42,682 nucleotides of DNA from Alcaligenaceae bacterium (GCA_947379755.1 CANCOC010000021.1:1-42682), one strand, 5' to 3'; counted from the first letter of the stretch, positions 26,731 to 35,728 are shown. Notes: a model not told the origin generated them from the sequence alone. Made by a program: numbers and translations.

Positions 26731-27402
26731 ATGAATTTTATGAATTTTGAAGAAGATGGAAGCAACGTGAAGCAACCCGCAGTCGTACCAACCGTAGCAA
26801 AAAAGCGCTCAAGAACTCCACTTGTCCTGATTTTTCTGATGAGTCTGGCACCCGTCGTGGCAGCAGTACTGGTGTATTTCAATCCCCAGTGGCGTCCAGA
26901 GGGTAGCGTAAATTATGGGGCGCTCGTTGAGCCTCAGCGACCCATGCCGAGCGCGACCGCGCTCAAGCTTACAACGCTTGATGGCAAACCCTTTGACTTG
27001 AATTCACTCAAAGGTAAATGGCTGCTGGTCGCTGCAGATCAGGCCGAGTGTCCTGAGTCGTGCGCGCGCAAACTGTTCATTTTGCGTAATTCACATGCAA
27101 GCCAGGGTAAAAACGTCGAGCGCCTGGCTCGCGTCTGGTTTATTACAGACGATGCGCCCGTGCCCGAAAAAGTACTCGAAGCCTATAAAGGCACAACGAT
27201 GGTACGTGTTGATCCGCAGCAACTTCAGCAATTCCTGACCACCACTGGCGTGCAGGCTGATCAGGCTAAAGATGCACTGGCGGTGCCCATGTGGATCATT
27301 GATCCGCATGGCAATCTGATCATGCAGTACCCTGCCAACTCAGACCCTGAGAGCGTGCGAAAGGACATTAGCAAGCTCGTCTATAACTCCAGGATCGGTT
27401 GA
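26731..27402 (+). CDS. SCO-like thioredoxin-fold membrane protein, copper histidine missing
   Basis: A 223-residue protein with an N-terminal membrane anchor (about residues 31-50) and a periplasmic thioredoxin-like domain. The domain starts ALKLTTLDGKPFDLNSLKGKWLLVAADQ and has a CPESC motif equivalent to the CxxxC of SCO1/SenC proteins. The SCO copper-ligand histidine, which would lie in the DH-x-asfYLLDP block, is replaced: here the sequence reads LAVPMWIIDPHG. It may thus act as a thiol reductase for CuA or cytochrome c assembly rather than as a copper carrier; this is inference. A GTG 36 bases downstream has a better Shine-Dalgarno sequence and is an alternative start. Confidence 0.85.
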   Translation: MNFMNFEEDGSNVKQPAVVPTVAKKRSRTPLVLIFLMSLAPVVAAVLVYFNPQWRPEGSVNYGALVEPQRPMPSATALKLTTLDGKPFDLNSLKGKWLLVAADQAECPESCARKLFILRNSHASQGKNVERLARVWFITDDAPVPEKVLEAYKGTTMVRVDPQQLQQFLTTTGVQADQAKDALAVPMWIIDPHGNLIMQYPANSDPESVRKDISKLVYNSRIG

Positions 27403-27407
27403 ACATC

Positions 27408-28448
27408 ATGGCTGACCGGATACGCGCCAGGTATAGAAAAATACTGTTCCTGACATGGTTCCTGACATTGGATCTGATCATGTTTGGTGCCTTTGTCAGG
27501 CTGACGGACTCAGGTTTGGGTTGTCCGGACTGGCCTGGCTGCTACGGTAATGCCTCACCTCTGGGTGCGATTCAATCCATTCAGGATGCTGTACGTGTGA
27601 TGCCCGAAGGACCAGTGACTTTACCCAAAGCCTGGATCGAAATGGTGCATCGCTATGTTGGCTCCTTGCTGGGATTACTCATCATTTGCATTTGCTGGAT
27701 GGCCTGGCGCCATCGCAAGCTCCTGGGTCAGTCGCCAGTACTTGCGGTGGCTGCCCTGGTTGCCGTTTGTGTGCAGGGTGCCTTTGGCGCCTGGACGGTG
27801 ACACATCAACTGATGCCAGCGGTTGTGACAGGTCATCTGCTTGGTGGAATGTTGTTGCTGTCACTGATGACGTGGCTGGCTGCGCGTGAGAGGGAGCACC
27901 TTGCCGTGCCTGCTGGGGCGGGTCGACTCATGCCCTGGATGGTGGGCGGTCTCATGCTGCTTTTTATCCAGATTGGACTGGGCGGCTGGGTCAGTACAAA
28001 CTATGCCGCATTGGCCTGCATGGATTTTCCGACATGCCATGGCAGTTGGCTGCCCGAAATGGATGTGCGCAATGGCTATTCACTGATTCGTGGCTTGGGT
28101 GAGATGCCGGGCGGCGAGATGATTTCCCAGAACGCGCTGACGGCCATTCACTGGATACATAGAAATTTTGCTTTTGCAGTGTTCGCCTATCTTGGCGTGC
28201 TCGCCATCAAAATGCGGACCTTCCGGGGCTTGCAGGGACCGGCGACCTTAATGCTGGCCTTGCTGCTGGCACAGCTTTTGACGGGGTTGACTACAATTTT
28301 TTTCCAGTGGCCCTTATTGATCGCGGTTTTGCATAACGGGGGTGCCGCCGGACTGGTATTGGCCGCCGTCACGCTACTTGTCAGATTAAGCGATGCGGGC
28401 CAAACGGGCCGGCGCGGCTTATCGTTACAATCACAACAGATTGCCTAA
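27408..28448 (+). CDS. ctaA: Heme A synthase (COX15/CtaA family)
   Basis: Inner-membrane monooxygenase-like enzyme that converts heme O to heme A for the aa3 oxidase. It has 346 residues from the ATG at 27408 and about eight membrane helices. The RLTDSGLGCPDWPGCYG block near the N-terminus, with its paired cysteines, and the repeat of it near residue 210 (STNYAALACMDFPTCHG) are family hallmarks; heme-ligand histidines are seen in EMVHRYVGSLLG, VTHQLMPAVVTGHLLGG and AIHWIHRNFAF. An in-frame TTG at 27399 overlaps the preceding stop codon, but the ATG is preferred. Confidence 0.94.
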   Translation: MADRIRARYRKILFLTWFLTLDLIMFGAFVRLTDSGLGCPDWPGCYGNASPLGAIQSIQDAVRVMPEGPVTLPKAWIEMVHRYVGSLLGLLIICICWMAWRHRKLLGQSPVLAVAALVAVCVQGAFGAWTVTHQLMPAVVTGHLLGGMLLLSLMTWLAAREREHLAVPAGAGRLMPWMVGGLMLLFIQIGLGGWVSTNYAALACMDFPTCHGSWLPEMDVRNGYSLIRGLGEMPGGEMISQNALTAIHWIHRNFAFAVFAYLGVLAIKMRTFRGLQGPATLMLALLLAQLLTGLTTIFFQWPLLIAVLHNGGAAGLVLAAVTLLVRLSDAGQTGRRGLSLQSQQIA

Positions 28449-28459
28449 AATAGAAGACC

Positions 28460-29353
28460 ATGTCCAGTATCACTGCCTCCTCTCCCGGTTTATTGCGCCA
28501 ATATCTGGTGCTGACCAAACCGCGCGTCACACAATTGGCTGTATTTTGTGCTGTGATTGGCATGTTTCTGGCGACGCCAGGTTTGCCTGACATGCAGCGT
28601 GTGGTTGCAGGCACAATTGGTATCTGGTTACTGGCGGCAGCCGCGTTTGCTATCAACTGCCTGATTGAGCAGCAAGTAGACGCTCGCATGCTGCGGACTG
28701 CACGGCGCGCAACCGCTCAAGGCACGATCTCAAACGTTCAAGTGCTCAGTTTGTCCGGGTTGCTAGGTGGGCTGGGTATGCTGGTCTTATATCAGTGGGT
28801 CAATCCTCTCACGATGTGGCTGACCTTTGCGACCTTCATTGGCTATGCAGTCATTTACACCGTTATTCTCAAGCCACGGACGCCACAAAATATCGTGATT
28901 GGAGGACTGTCTGGTGCAATGCCGCCCGCGCTAGGCTGGGCTGCCATTGCAGACACGGTGCCAGCCGAGGCGTGGTTGCTGGTCCTGATCATTTTTATCT
29001 GGACGCCACCTCACTTCTGGGCGCTCGCGCTTTACCGCAGCAATGACTACGCACGTGCAGGGCTGCCAATGCTGCCGGTGACGCATGGTCAGCAATTTAC
29101 CCGCCTGCATATCCTGCTCTATAGCATTGTGTTGCTGGCCACTACAGTCATGCCATACATCCTCGGGATGAGTGGCTGGCTATACCTGATCGCCGCACTT
29201 GTACTGGGTGCAATGTTCATCAGATATTCCTGGCAGCTGTATAAAGCCTACAGCGACGAGTTGTCACGCAAACTCTTCCGGTTTTCGATTTTGTATTTAT
29301 CCCTGCTGTTTGCAGCGTTACTGATCGATCACTGGCTGATTGTTGGACGCTAA
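28460..29353 (+). CDS. ctaB: Protoheme IX farnesyltransferase (heme O synthase)
   Basis: UbiA-family prenyltransferase that attaches farnesyl diphosphate to heme B, giving heme O for CtaA. It has 297 residues with about nine membrane helices. The first polar-substrate motif reads [18 protein letters not shown] (the usual N-x3-D-x2-M-x-R-T core shows [11 protein letters not shown]), and further family blocks are [28 protein letters not shown] and the [20 protein letters not shown] stretch. It follows ctaA by 11 bases, so ctaA and ctaB are probably co-translated. Confidence 0.95.
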   Translation: MSSITASSPGLLRQYLVLTKPRVTQLAVFCAVIGMFLATPGLPDMQRVVAGTIGIWLLAAAAFAINCLIEQQVDARMLRTARRATAQGTISNVQVLSLSGLLGGLGMLVLYQWVNPLTMWLTFATFIGYAVIYTVILKPRTPQNIVIGGLSGAMPPALGWAAIADTVPAEAWLLVLIIFIWTPPHFWALALYRSNDYARAGLPMLPVTHGQQFTRLHILLYSIVLLATTVMPYILGMSGWLYLIAALVLGAMFIRYSWQLYKAYSDELSRKLFRFSILYLSLLFAALLIDHWLIVGR

Positions 29354-29358
29354 CATTG

Positions 29359-29973
29359 ATGCATACCCGATTTCTTCATAGCCGCTTGACGCGCAGAATG
29401 CTGTTGAGTTCTGGTGTCGCCCTGTGTGCAGCGACACTGTTAACAGGCTGCAACGACGCGACGCCAGTCTTTAAAGGCAGCGATATCTCTGGCACACGGA
29501 TTGGCCGTGACTGGACGTTGACCGGAATGGATGGCAAAACCTATACCTTGCAAAGTTTTGCCGGCAAAGTCGTACTGGTGCTATTTGGTTTTACGCAATG
29601 CCCGGATGTTTGTCCAACCTCTCTGGCCGAACTTGCGCAAGTAATGAAACTGCTGGGCAGTCAGGCCGAGCGTGTGCAGGTTCTGATGATTTCCGTTGAT
29701 CCTGAGCGCGATACGCCCGAGGTCCTGCGTGCTTACATTTCGGGGTTTGATCCGGCGTTCATGGGTCTGACGGGTTCGCCCGAACAGGTTAAACAGGCCG
29801 CGGCATCCTTCAAAGCTTTTTATGCCAAGGCGCCAACTGCGAATGGTGGCTACAACATGGATCACAGCGCGAGCTTTTATTTGCTGGATCCAACAGGTGA
29901 GGCGCGAGTCTTGCTTGCCAATAATGTGGGTGCCGAAACTATCGCGCAGGACATCCGAACGCTACTGCGTTAA
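29359..29973 (+). CDS. SCO1/SenC-family copper chaperone lipoprotein
   Basis: Copper-binding thioredoxin-fold protein for CuA assembly in subunit II, 204 residues. The N-terminus has an Arg-rich start (TRFLHSRLTRRM), a hydrophobic stretch and a lipobox LLTGC, so it is likely lipidated. The domain carries FGFTQCPDVCPTSLAEL (CxxxC copper ligands) and the third ligand His in MDHSASFYLLDPTG, plus MISVDPERDTPEVLRAY typical of SCO proteins. It starts a few bases after ctaB. All three copper ligands are present, in contrast with the SCO-like protein at 26731. Confidence 0.94.
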   Translation: MHTRFLHSRLTRRMLLSSGVALCAATLLTGCNDATPVFKGSDISGTRIGRDWTLTGMDGKTYTLQSFAGKVVLVLFGFTQCPDVCPTSLAELAQVMKLLGSQAERVQVLMISVDPERDTPEVLRAYISGFDPAFMGLTGSPEQVKQAAASFKAFYAKAPTANGGYNMDHSASFYLLDPTGEARVLLANNVGAETIAQDIRTLLR

Positions 29974-29990
29974 ACGTCAGGTGCGTGACA

Positions 29991-30212
29991 TTACACGCGT
30001 GATTCCAGCCAGGTCTTGAGGGCGAGCTGGGCCGCCTCGGACATACTGGCAATCGGAAATTCGACTTTGCGTTCAATGATCATCTGAGCATAGGGCGTGG
30101 CAAGAGATGAGGCCTCCTTGCACAGACGGAGTTCTTCGCCCACAGAAGGGCTACGCTGACGCCAGAAATTAATCGCTGACTCGATTTCGGATAGGGTAAT
30201 CAAACTTTGCAT
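29991..30212 (-). CDS. DUF3717 family protein
   Basis: A 73-residue protein from the ATG at 30212 (MQSLITLSEIESAINFWRQR), the typical start of DUF3717 proteins in Burkholderiales; an upstream in-frame start would add 19 residues without family similarity. It is helical, with the SEEL-type core (VGEELRLCKEASSLATPYAQMI) and EAAQLALKTWLE. The function is unknown. It faces the convergent SCO gene with an 18-base gap and is divergent from phaM. Confidence 0.82.
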   Translation of the reverse strand: MQSLITLSEIESAINFWRQRSPSVGEELRLCKEASSLATPYAQMIIERKVEFPIASMSEAAQLALKTWLESRV

Positions 30213-30420
30213 TCCACTATTGTCCCAGAATATTGCCGCTGTATGCTGTGATCCAACGACGAAATGCATACAATCATTTTTTTCAAGCTTTACTTAAATC
30301 GCGTGTCTTTTTAATGCGAGTGGGTGAAAGGGTCAAAATCAGGAAGCTTTTGCCTGATACAGGTAATATCTAGGGAGATTCTGAGACTCCCCTTGGCGTT
30401 CGCGACTGAAAGGATGCATC

Positions 30421-31188
30421 ATGAGCACATCGTCTACCAACCCATTTGTTTTGCCTGGCCTGGGCCAGACCGGCGAACAGGCTGCCAATCCGCTATTGGC
30501 GAGTATGGAAATGATGCGTCAGGCCTTTGCGGGTTTGTCGGGCGCAGGTGGATTCGCCGCTGGAATGCCCATGACACCACCCATGAATCCGGAGGATCTG
30601 GAACGCAAAATCGCTGAGCTCAGGAGCGTGGAAAACTGGCTCAAACTGAATTTGTCGATGCTGAGCAGCACCATTCAAGGTATGGAAGTGCAACTGGCGA
30701 CGATAGCGACCTTACGCTCCTTTGCCTCTTCAATGGGAGCAAGTTCTGCTGGTGGAACAGAGGGCCCGTCCGCGCTGGAAGTGATGTTGGGTCTGCGCCC
30801 ACAATCACGTACTGGCGAGGCTTCAGCCTTTACCTCACCCTTTACCGCACCTTTTTCCGTGCCTGGCGCAGCTCAGCAGCCTGCAGCACAAGCTCAGACA
30901 ACGCAGACGCCGCAACAAACAAGCCAGCCAGATGCCCCTGCATCTTCTGCAGAGACGGCTGATGCGGCTGCGGCCATTCCTGCCGCTGCCCAGGCGTGGT
31001 GGAATATGCTGCAGCAGCAGTTTGGCCAGGTGGCGGCTGCAACAGCGGCTTCAATGGCCGGTTCGGATGCGGGCACAGCATCCAAACGCACGACGAAGTC
31101 TGCTGCAGGAACAGTCAAGCCTGCGGCGAAGAAACCTGCAACTAAACGTGCCAGCGGCACACCCGCTGCACGCCCAGTCAAAAAATAG
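30421..31188 (+). CDS. phaM: PhaM-family polyhydroxyalkanoate granule-associated protein
   Basis: A 255-residue protein. The N-terminal half holds the diagnostic block MTPPMNPEDLERKIAELRSV followed by NWLKLNLSMLSSTIQGMEVQ and LATIATLRSFA. In Cupriavidus PhaM activates the PHA synthase PhaC and attaches granules to the nucleoid. The central part is Ala/Gln/Pro-rich and low in complexity. The C-terminus is rich in Lys, Ala and Pro (SKRTTKSAAG, KKPATKRASG), resembling histone H1-like DNA-binding tails. No pha synthesis genes are in the window, so PHA metabolism is inferred only. Confidence 0.87.
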   Translation: MSTSSTNPFVLPGLGQTGEQAANPLLASMEMMRQAFAGLSGAGGFAAGMPMTPPMNPEDLERKIAELRSVENWLKLNLSMLSSTIQGMEVQLATIATLRSFASSMGASSAGGTEGPSALEVMLGLRPQSRTGEASAFTSPFTAPFSVPGAAQQPAAQAQTTQTPQQTSQPDAPASSAETADAAAAIPAAAQAWWNMLQQQFGQVAAATAASMAGSDAGTASKRTTKSAAGTVKPAAKKPATKRASGTPAARPVKK

Positions 31189-31220
31189 TGTGGTCCATCG
31201 CCTGATTACAAGCTTGTATT

Positions 31221-31251
31221 AAAAAAGTGCCCGCAAATGATTGCAGGCACT
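31221..31251. terminator. Stem-loop with A-run between phaM and glmU
   Basis: AGTGCC (31226-31231) and GGCACT (31246-31251) with an inner GCAA/TTGC extension and one C-A mismatch form a hairpin around an ATGA loop. It is preceded by AAAAAA, so as an intrinsic terminator it fits the minus strand; on the plus strand no U-run follows. It could weaken phaM read-through into glmU. Confidence 0.45.
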
Positions 31252-31286
31252 GACTACAATGTCTGACCACTTATTCTAAAAATATC

Positions 31287-32660
31287 ATGTTGAACATCGT
31301 TATTCTTGCTGCCGGACTTGGTAAGCGCATGCAGTCCAATCTTCCCAAGGTTTTGCACACGATTGCAGGCCGTTCAATGTTGTCTCATGTACTCGATGGC
31401 GCACGTGACCTGGATGCTGACAGCATTGTGGTGGTGGTCGGTCATGGCGCAGAAGAGGTTCAGTCAGCCTATGCTGCGGATACAGACTTGCAATTTGCTT
31501 TGCAGCGGCCTCAGCTCGGGACCGGACATGCCGTGCAGCAAGCGGTTGGATTGTTGAAAGAAGATGGTGAAGATGATGTCACGATCGTGTTGTATGGTGA
31601 TGTGCCGCTGGTGCAAGTCACGACCCTCCAGGCTTTGCTGGCTGCACGCGGGGAGGGTCTGGCGGTCCTGACGGAGATTCTGCAAGACCCTGCTGGCTAT
31701 GGGCGGATTGTGCGCAATGACAAAGGTGAGGTCTGCGCCATTGTCGAGCATAAGGACGCGAACGAGACGCAGCGCAGTATTACCGAGGTCAATACAGGTA
31801 TCATCGCCGCACCAACTGCGCCGCTTAAACGATGGCTCTCTCAACTCACGAATAACAATGCACAAGGTGAGTATTACCTGACGGATGTGATTGGCATGGC
31901 CGTTGCAGATGGGTTGCCTGTGGCAGTCGCACATCCTCAGGCTGCTTTTGAAACCCTTGGTGTCAATAGCCGTATGCAACAAGCCCAGCTAGAGAGAATG
32001 TGGCAGAGTGAGCTTGCCCGGCGCCAACTTGAGTCAGGTGTCACATTGGCAGACCCTGCAAGATTTGATGTGCGTGGCCAGCTCGTATGCGGACGTGATG
32101 TATTTATCGATGTCGGTTGTGTGTTTGTTGGCAATGTGGAGTTGGCTGATGGCGTACATGTCGGGCCACACTGTGTCTTGCGTAATGTCGTGATTGGTCC
32201 GGGCACGCAGATCGAAGCGTACAGCCATCTGGATCAGGCGCAGGTGGGTGCCCACGCGCATATCGGTCCATATGCGCGGTTGCGTCCTGGTGCACAGCTG
32301 GCTGACCACACGCATGTCGGTAATTTTGTTGAAATCAAAAATACTCAGCTGGGTGAGGGTAGCAAAGCGAATCATCTCGCCTATCTGGGTGATGCGGATA
32401 TCGGTGCACGCGTCAATATTGGTGCGGGTACGATCACATGTAATTACGATGGTGTGAATAAATTCCGCACCGTGATTGAAGACGATGCGTTTATTGGATC
32501 TGATACACAGCTCGTTGCCCCAGTGCGAGTGGGTCGGGGGGCGACCATTGGCGCTGGCACTACACTCACGCGTGATGCGCCTGCAGAACAGTTGACGGTT
32601 TCGCGCGCCAGGCAAACCGCAATAGCTGGTTGGGTACGTCCTGTCAAAAAACCTCGGTGA
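31287..32660 (+). CDS. glmU: Bifunctional N-acetylglucosamine-1-phosphate uridyltransferase/glucosamine-1-phosphate acetyltransferase
   Basis: Makes UDP-GlcNAc for peptidoglycan and lipopolysaccharide by acetylating glucosamine-1-phosphate and then transferring UMP. It has 457 residues, normal length. The N-terminal pyrophosphorylase domain begins [19 protein letters not shown], with metal/substrate residues in LYGDVPLV. From about residue 250 a left-handed beta-helix of hexapeptide repeats follows, with the catalytic region [20 protein letters not shown] and the [10 protein letters not shown] stretch. Its product pathway connects with glmS and murA in this window. Confidence 0.97.
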   Translation: MLNIVILAAGLGKRMQSNLPKVLHTIAGRSMLSHVLDGARDLDADSIVVVVGHGAEEVQSAYAADTDLQFALQRPQLGTGHAVQQAVGLLKEDGEDDVTIVLYGDVPLVQVTTLQALLAARGEGLAVLTEILQDPAGYGRIVRNDKGEVCAIVEHKDANETQRSITEVNTGIIAAPTAPLKRWLSQLTNNNAQGEYYLTDVIGMAVADGLPVAVAHPQAAFETLGVNSRMQQAQLERMWQSELARRQLESGVTLADPARFDVRGQLVCGRDVFIDVGCVFVGNVELADGVHVGPHCVLRNVVIGPGTQIEAYSHLDQAQVGAHAHIGPYARLRPGAQLADHTHVGNFVEIKNTQLGEGSKANHLAYLGDADIGARVNIGAGTITCNYDGVNKFRTVIEDDAFIGSDTQLVAPVRVGRGATIGAGTTLTRDAPAEQLTVSRARQTAIAGWVRPVKKPR

Positions 32661-32667
32661 TGATCTC

Positions 32668-34068
32668 TTGAGCGCTCCTGTTTCAGAAACGACTGCGGCG
32701 ACGGCCGCAGAACCCATCGAAGGCTTGCCCAATCCAAGACGCAGATGGGCCGCCCTGACGCTGCTGGTCGGAATTGGCATGTCGGTGCTGGACTCTTCGA
32801 TGTCGAACGTGGCTTTGCCCACAATTGCGCGCGAGCTCAATGCTTCGGCTGCGGCGGTTGTGTGGATTGTGAATGCCTACGGTCTGACCCTTGTCATGAC
32901 CTTGCTACCTATGTCTGCGATTGGTGAGCGCACAGGTTTTAAACGGCTGTTCAAAATTGGGCTGCTGCTGTTTACGGCAGCTTCGGTCGCGAGTGCTCTC
33001 GCACCGTCCTTGCCCTGGCTGTTGGTGTGTCGCGTGTTGCAAGGGCTGGGCGGCTCGGCCATTATGTGCTTGTTTGGTGCGCTGGTCCGGCATATTTATC
33101 CACCACATCTGATGGGTCGCGGGATCGGAATTAACGCCATGACCGTCGGGGTGATGTCCGTCATGGGCCCAACCATTGGATCATTTCTTCTGTCTGTTGC
33201 CAGCTGGCACTGGATTTTCGGTGTAAATATTCCAATTGGGCTGCTGGCCTTGCGGGGTGTCAAATATCTGCCGGATGTCGCGCCGATCAAGGGCCGCTTT
33301 GACTGGCAGTCCGCCTGTCTGAGTATGGTCACCGTTGGCTTGCTGATTGTGGGTGTGGATTATCTGTCAACCTACACCTGGCAGTCGTTATGCCTGATCA
33401 CGCTGGGTGGTTTGACGGGGGTCGTGCTGGTGCGTCGAAGCAATCAGCACACGGCACCACTCGTGCCTGTCGATTTGCTCAGGGTCGCACCTTTGCGTTT
33501 TGCTATTGCAGCCTCACTCTGTACCTTTGCGGCACAGATGGCGACTTTTATTTCCTTGCCATTTTATTTGCAGCAAACGCTGCATCGTCCGCAGTCTTCG
33601 GTCGGGATGCTGATGGCTGGCTGGCCAATGGGTGCAGCGCTGATCGCCTTGATAGCCGGTCGGATGTCCAATCATTACCCCGTTGCCGTACTCAGTGGAA
33701 TTGGTGCAGGTGCAATGGCAACAGGCGTTGCAGTGATTGTGCTGATGCCAGACTCCATCAGTGACATATGGCTGATGATGGCGATGGTGTTGGCAGGTGT
33801 TGGTTTTGGTTTTTTTCAGACACCGAATAATCGCGTCATTATCGGTTCAGCCCCACGTCATCGGGCGGGTGCGCTTGGAGGGCTGCAAGCCACGACCCGA
33901 GTGTTTGGACAGACCTTCGGTGGCGCGATGGTCGCCTCTGCTTTTAGCCTGAGTGTTTCTGTCGGACCGACACTTGGGCTGTGGGTTGGAATCGCGTTTG
34001 CATCAATTGCCGTGCTTGTGAATGTGATTCGGCACCGGCAAGCCGGTGTGTCGCGCAGCGACGGATAG
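32668..34068 (+). CDS. MFS transporter, DHA2-type multidrug exporter
   Basis: Major facilitator with 466 residues and about 14 membrane helices, drug:H+ antiporter-2 layout. Motif D1-like sequence LDSSMSNVALPTIARELNAS is at the first helix, motif A resembles PMSAIGERTGFKRLFKIGL, and motif C-like GPTIGSFLLSVASWHWIFGVNIPIG is at helix 5-6. The start is a TTG seven bases after the glmU stop, with only a weak Shine-Dalgarno sequence; there is no in-frame ATG before the first helix. Substrate is unknown. Its closeness to glmU suggests the two are co-transcribed. Confidence 0.88.
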   Translation: MSAPVSETTAATAAEPIEGLPNPRRRWAALTLLVGIGMSVLDSSMSNVALPTIARELNASAAAVVWIVNAYGLTLVMTLLPMSAIGERTGFKRLFKIGLLLFTAASVASALAPSLPWLLVCRVLQGLGGSAIMCLFGALVRHIYPPHLMGRGIGINAMTVGVMSVMGPTIGSFLLSVASWHWIFGVNIPIGLLALRGVKYLPDVAPIKGRFDWQSACLSMVTVGLLIVGVDYLSTYTWQSLCLITLGGLTGVVLVRRSNQHTAPLVPVDLLRVAPLRFAIAASLCTFAAQMATFISLPFYLQQTLHRPQSSVGMLMAGWPMGAALIALIAGRMSNHYPVAVLSGIGAGAMATGVAVIVLMPDSISDIWLMMAMVLAGVGFGFFQTPNNRVIIGSAPRHRAGALGGLQATTRVFGQTFGGAMVASAFSLSVSVGPTLGLWVGIAFASIAVLVNVIRHRQAGVSRSDG

Positions 34069-34071
34069 CAG

Positions 34072-35142
34072 ATGCGTATTTTGCAAATCAATACCGAACG
34101 GGGTTGGCGCGGTGGTGAGCGCCAGACGTTACTGACCGCGGTTAGTCAGCGCAAGCTCGGTCATGCAGTTGAGCTGCTGGCACACACAGAAGGTGCTCTG
34201 GCCGTTCGTGCAAGGCAAGCGGGTTTCGTTGTACATACCGCGCGCAGCGGTGTTGGTTTTGGCGCATGGCTTGGACGCCATGGCCACGGTTTTGATGTGT
34301 TGCATGCTCAAACTGCCAAGGTCGTTGCCTGGGCGGTGTTGTCAGCGGTGCTGCATCGACGCCCGATTGTGTTCTCCAGAAGGACAAGCTTTCCTGTAGG
34401 TGCCCAAAAATGGGCGACACGCTGGAAATGGAGTCAGGTCGCCCAGCTCGTGGCGATTAGTGAGGCGGCGGCTGAATCACCACGGGCGATGGGCTTTGAG
34501 CCGATCGTGATCCCCAGCGCTGTGCCTGTTGTTGTGCCAGATCCTGCGCGTATCGAGTTGCTGCTTGAACAGCACCATTTGCAGGGCAAGCGGTTGGTTG
34601 GCACTGCGGCAGCGTTATCACCAGAAAAAGATCCAGTGACGTTGATCCGTGCGGCAGCCGTGGTCTGTCAAACATTCAAGGATGTGGTCTTTGTGCACTG
34701 GGGTGCTGCCGGTGAGGCGTCTGCCGCCGCTCAGACGTGCATTCAGGAGTTAAATTTGTCTGAGCGCTATTTGCTGCTTGGTTTTGCTTCGGGCGTCGAG
34801 CAGTTGTATCCTGCGTTGGCTGTTTTTGTCATGCCCTCACGCTTTGAGGCCTTGGGTTCGAGCGTGCTGGATGCCATGATGCAGCACGTGCCCGTGGTGT
34901 CGACAGATGCTGGCGGTCTGAAAGAGACGCTCGCAAACGGGCGTGGACTGCTGGGCCCGGTCGGCGACGTCCAGAAAATGGCCGCGAATATTATCCGGCT
35001 TTTGAGCCAGCCTGAAGCTGCCGGCGAAATGGCGGCACGCAGCTATGCCGAGGTGATTGCACAATACGATGTCGATCAGATGGCGCAGCGGTATCTGGAT
35101 GTTTACCGCTCAGTCATTGACGCCCGCACCCTGGCGGGTTAA
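34072..35142 (+). CDS. Glycosyltransferase, GT4-like
   Basis: A 356-residue protein with two Rossmann domains. The N-terminal half starts with MRILQINTERGWRGGERQTL, the GGER/GGxE loop of GT4 enzymes. The C-terminal half has VGTAAALSPEKDPVTLIRAA and the nucleotide-sugar site PSRFEALGSSVLDAM, where the E-x7-E motif reads E259-x7-D267. It probably transfers a sugar from an NDP-sugar to a lipid or envelope glycan; the acceptor is unknown. The start is three bases after the MFS stop. Its stop overlaps that of the convergent Lrp gene by four bases. Confidence 0.9.
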   Translation: MRILQINTERGWRGGERQTLLTAVSQRKLGHAVELLAHTEGALAVRARQAGFVVHTARSGVGFGAWLGRHGHGFDVLHAQTAKVVAWAVLSAVLHRRPIVFSRRTSFPVGAQKWATRWKWSQVAQLVAISEAAAESPRAMGFEPIVIPSAVPVVVPDPARIELLLEQHHLQGKRLVGTAAALSPEKDPVTLIRAAAVVCQTFKDVVFVHWGAAGEASAAAQTCIQELNLSERYLLLGFASGVEQLYPALAVFVMPSRFEALGSSVLDAMMQHVPVVSTDAGGLKETLANGRGLLGPVGDVQKMAANIIRLLSQPEAAGEMAARSYAEVIAQYDVDQMAQRYLDVYRSVIDARTLAG

Positions 35143-35618
35143 TGGCTGGATGCGAGAGGCAGACGTATTTCAAACTTGCTGCGGTGGACAGAAAAAAAGC
35201 TGCGAACGTTGCGAATGTTTGCATCGGCGGTAAGTGTGCGATGGACGAGTGCGTGATAGCCAGGCATGTCGGCGACCTGGGCGATCAGTACAAAGTCTGG
35301 TCCTGTTGATACGCGATAACACTGAAGGACGGCAGTTTCGCGTTGCACGCGTTGTTCAAAGTGTTGCAAGCGTTCGGCAGTCTGTACATCGAGTGTGACC
35401 TCAATGATGGCAGTCATGCTGGGGCCGACTTTATCGGGATTCAGGATGGCGACTTGCTTTTCTATTACGCCGGTTTGTCTCAAGTGCCGCACCCTACGCA
35501 TGCAGGTAGGGGGGGATGCGTGGACAATTTCTGCAAGAGCCTGGTTGGTCAGGCTGGCATCTTTCTGGAGCTGATCCAGAATCCGCAGATCAAGATCGTC
35601 GAGCGTAATGACAGCCAT
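35139..35618 (-). CDS. Lrp/AsnC family transcriptional regulator
   Basis: A 159-residue regulator. The N-terminal winged helix-turn-helix reads LDDLDLRILDQLQKDASLTN through ALAEIVHASPPTCMRRVRHL, a typical Lrp/AsnC DNA-binding domain. The C-terminal RAM (ligand-binding) domain starts about residue 68 and includes the QCYRVSTGPDFVLIAQVADM block. Lrp family proteins bind amino acids and form octameric or larger assemblies. It is divergent from glmS, and the intergenic region carries two palindromes that are good candidates for its operators. The effector cannot be deduced. Confidence 0.93.
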   Translation of the reverse strand: MAVITLDDLDLRILDQLQKDASLTNQALAEIVHASPPTCMRRVRHLRQTGVIEKQVAILNPDKVGPSMTAIIEVTLDVQTAERLQHFEQRVQRETAVLQCYRVSTGPDFVLIAQVADMPGYHALVHRTLTADANIRNVRSFFSVHRSKFEIRLPLASSH

Positions 35619-35652
35619 GGTGTGAAACTCTTTAAAAAATAGCTTAAAAACG

Positions 35653-35681
35653 AATTTTATGAAATATTATTTCATAAAATT
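35653..35681. promoter_or_regulatory. 13-bp perfect palindrome, candidate Lrp operator 1
   Basis: AATTTTATGAAAT (35653-35665) and its exact reverse complement ATTTCATAAAATT (35669-35681) flank a three-base centre. The half-site ATGAAAT is shared with the second palindrome 44 bp to the right (centre to centre), about four DNA turns. It lies 35 bases upstream of the Lrp-type gene start. Phased palindromes next to a divergent regulator gene suggest autoregulation. Confidence 0.65.
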
Positions 35682-35693
35682 TAATCAATTTCT

Positions 35694-35728
35694 TTTTATT
35701 TCATAATCTAATCATATATGAAATAAAA
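35694..35728. promoter_or_regulatory. 11-bp inverted repeat, candidate Lrp operator 2
   Basis: TTTTATTTCAT (35694-35704) and ATGAAATAAAA (35718-35728) form a perfect 11-bp inverted repeat with 13 bases between the arms. It shares the ATTTCAT/ATGAAAT half-site with operator 1, in the opposite relative order. It lies 46 bases upstream of the glmS start and would overlap the glmS promoter region. Confidence 0.6.

Noticed and set aside
32034..32840. Minus-strand reading frame of 268 codons antisense to glmU and the MFS gene
   Set aside because: Antisense to the hexapeptide-repeat domain of glmU, which explains its regular pattern; repeated Arg/Thr/Asp composition but no recognisable family.
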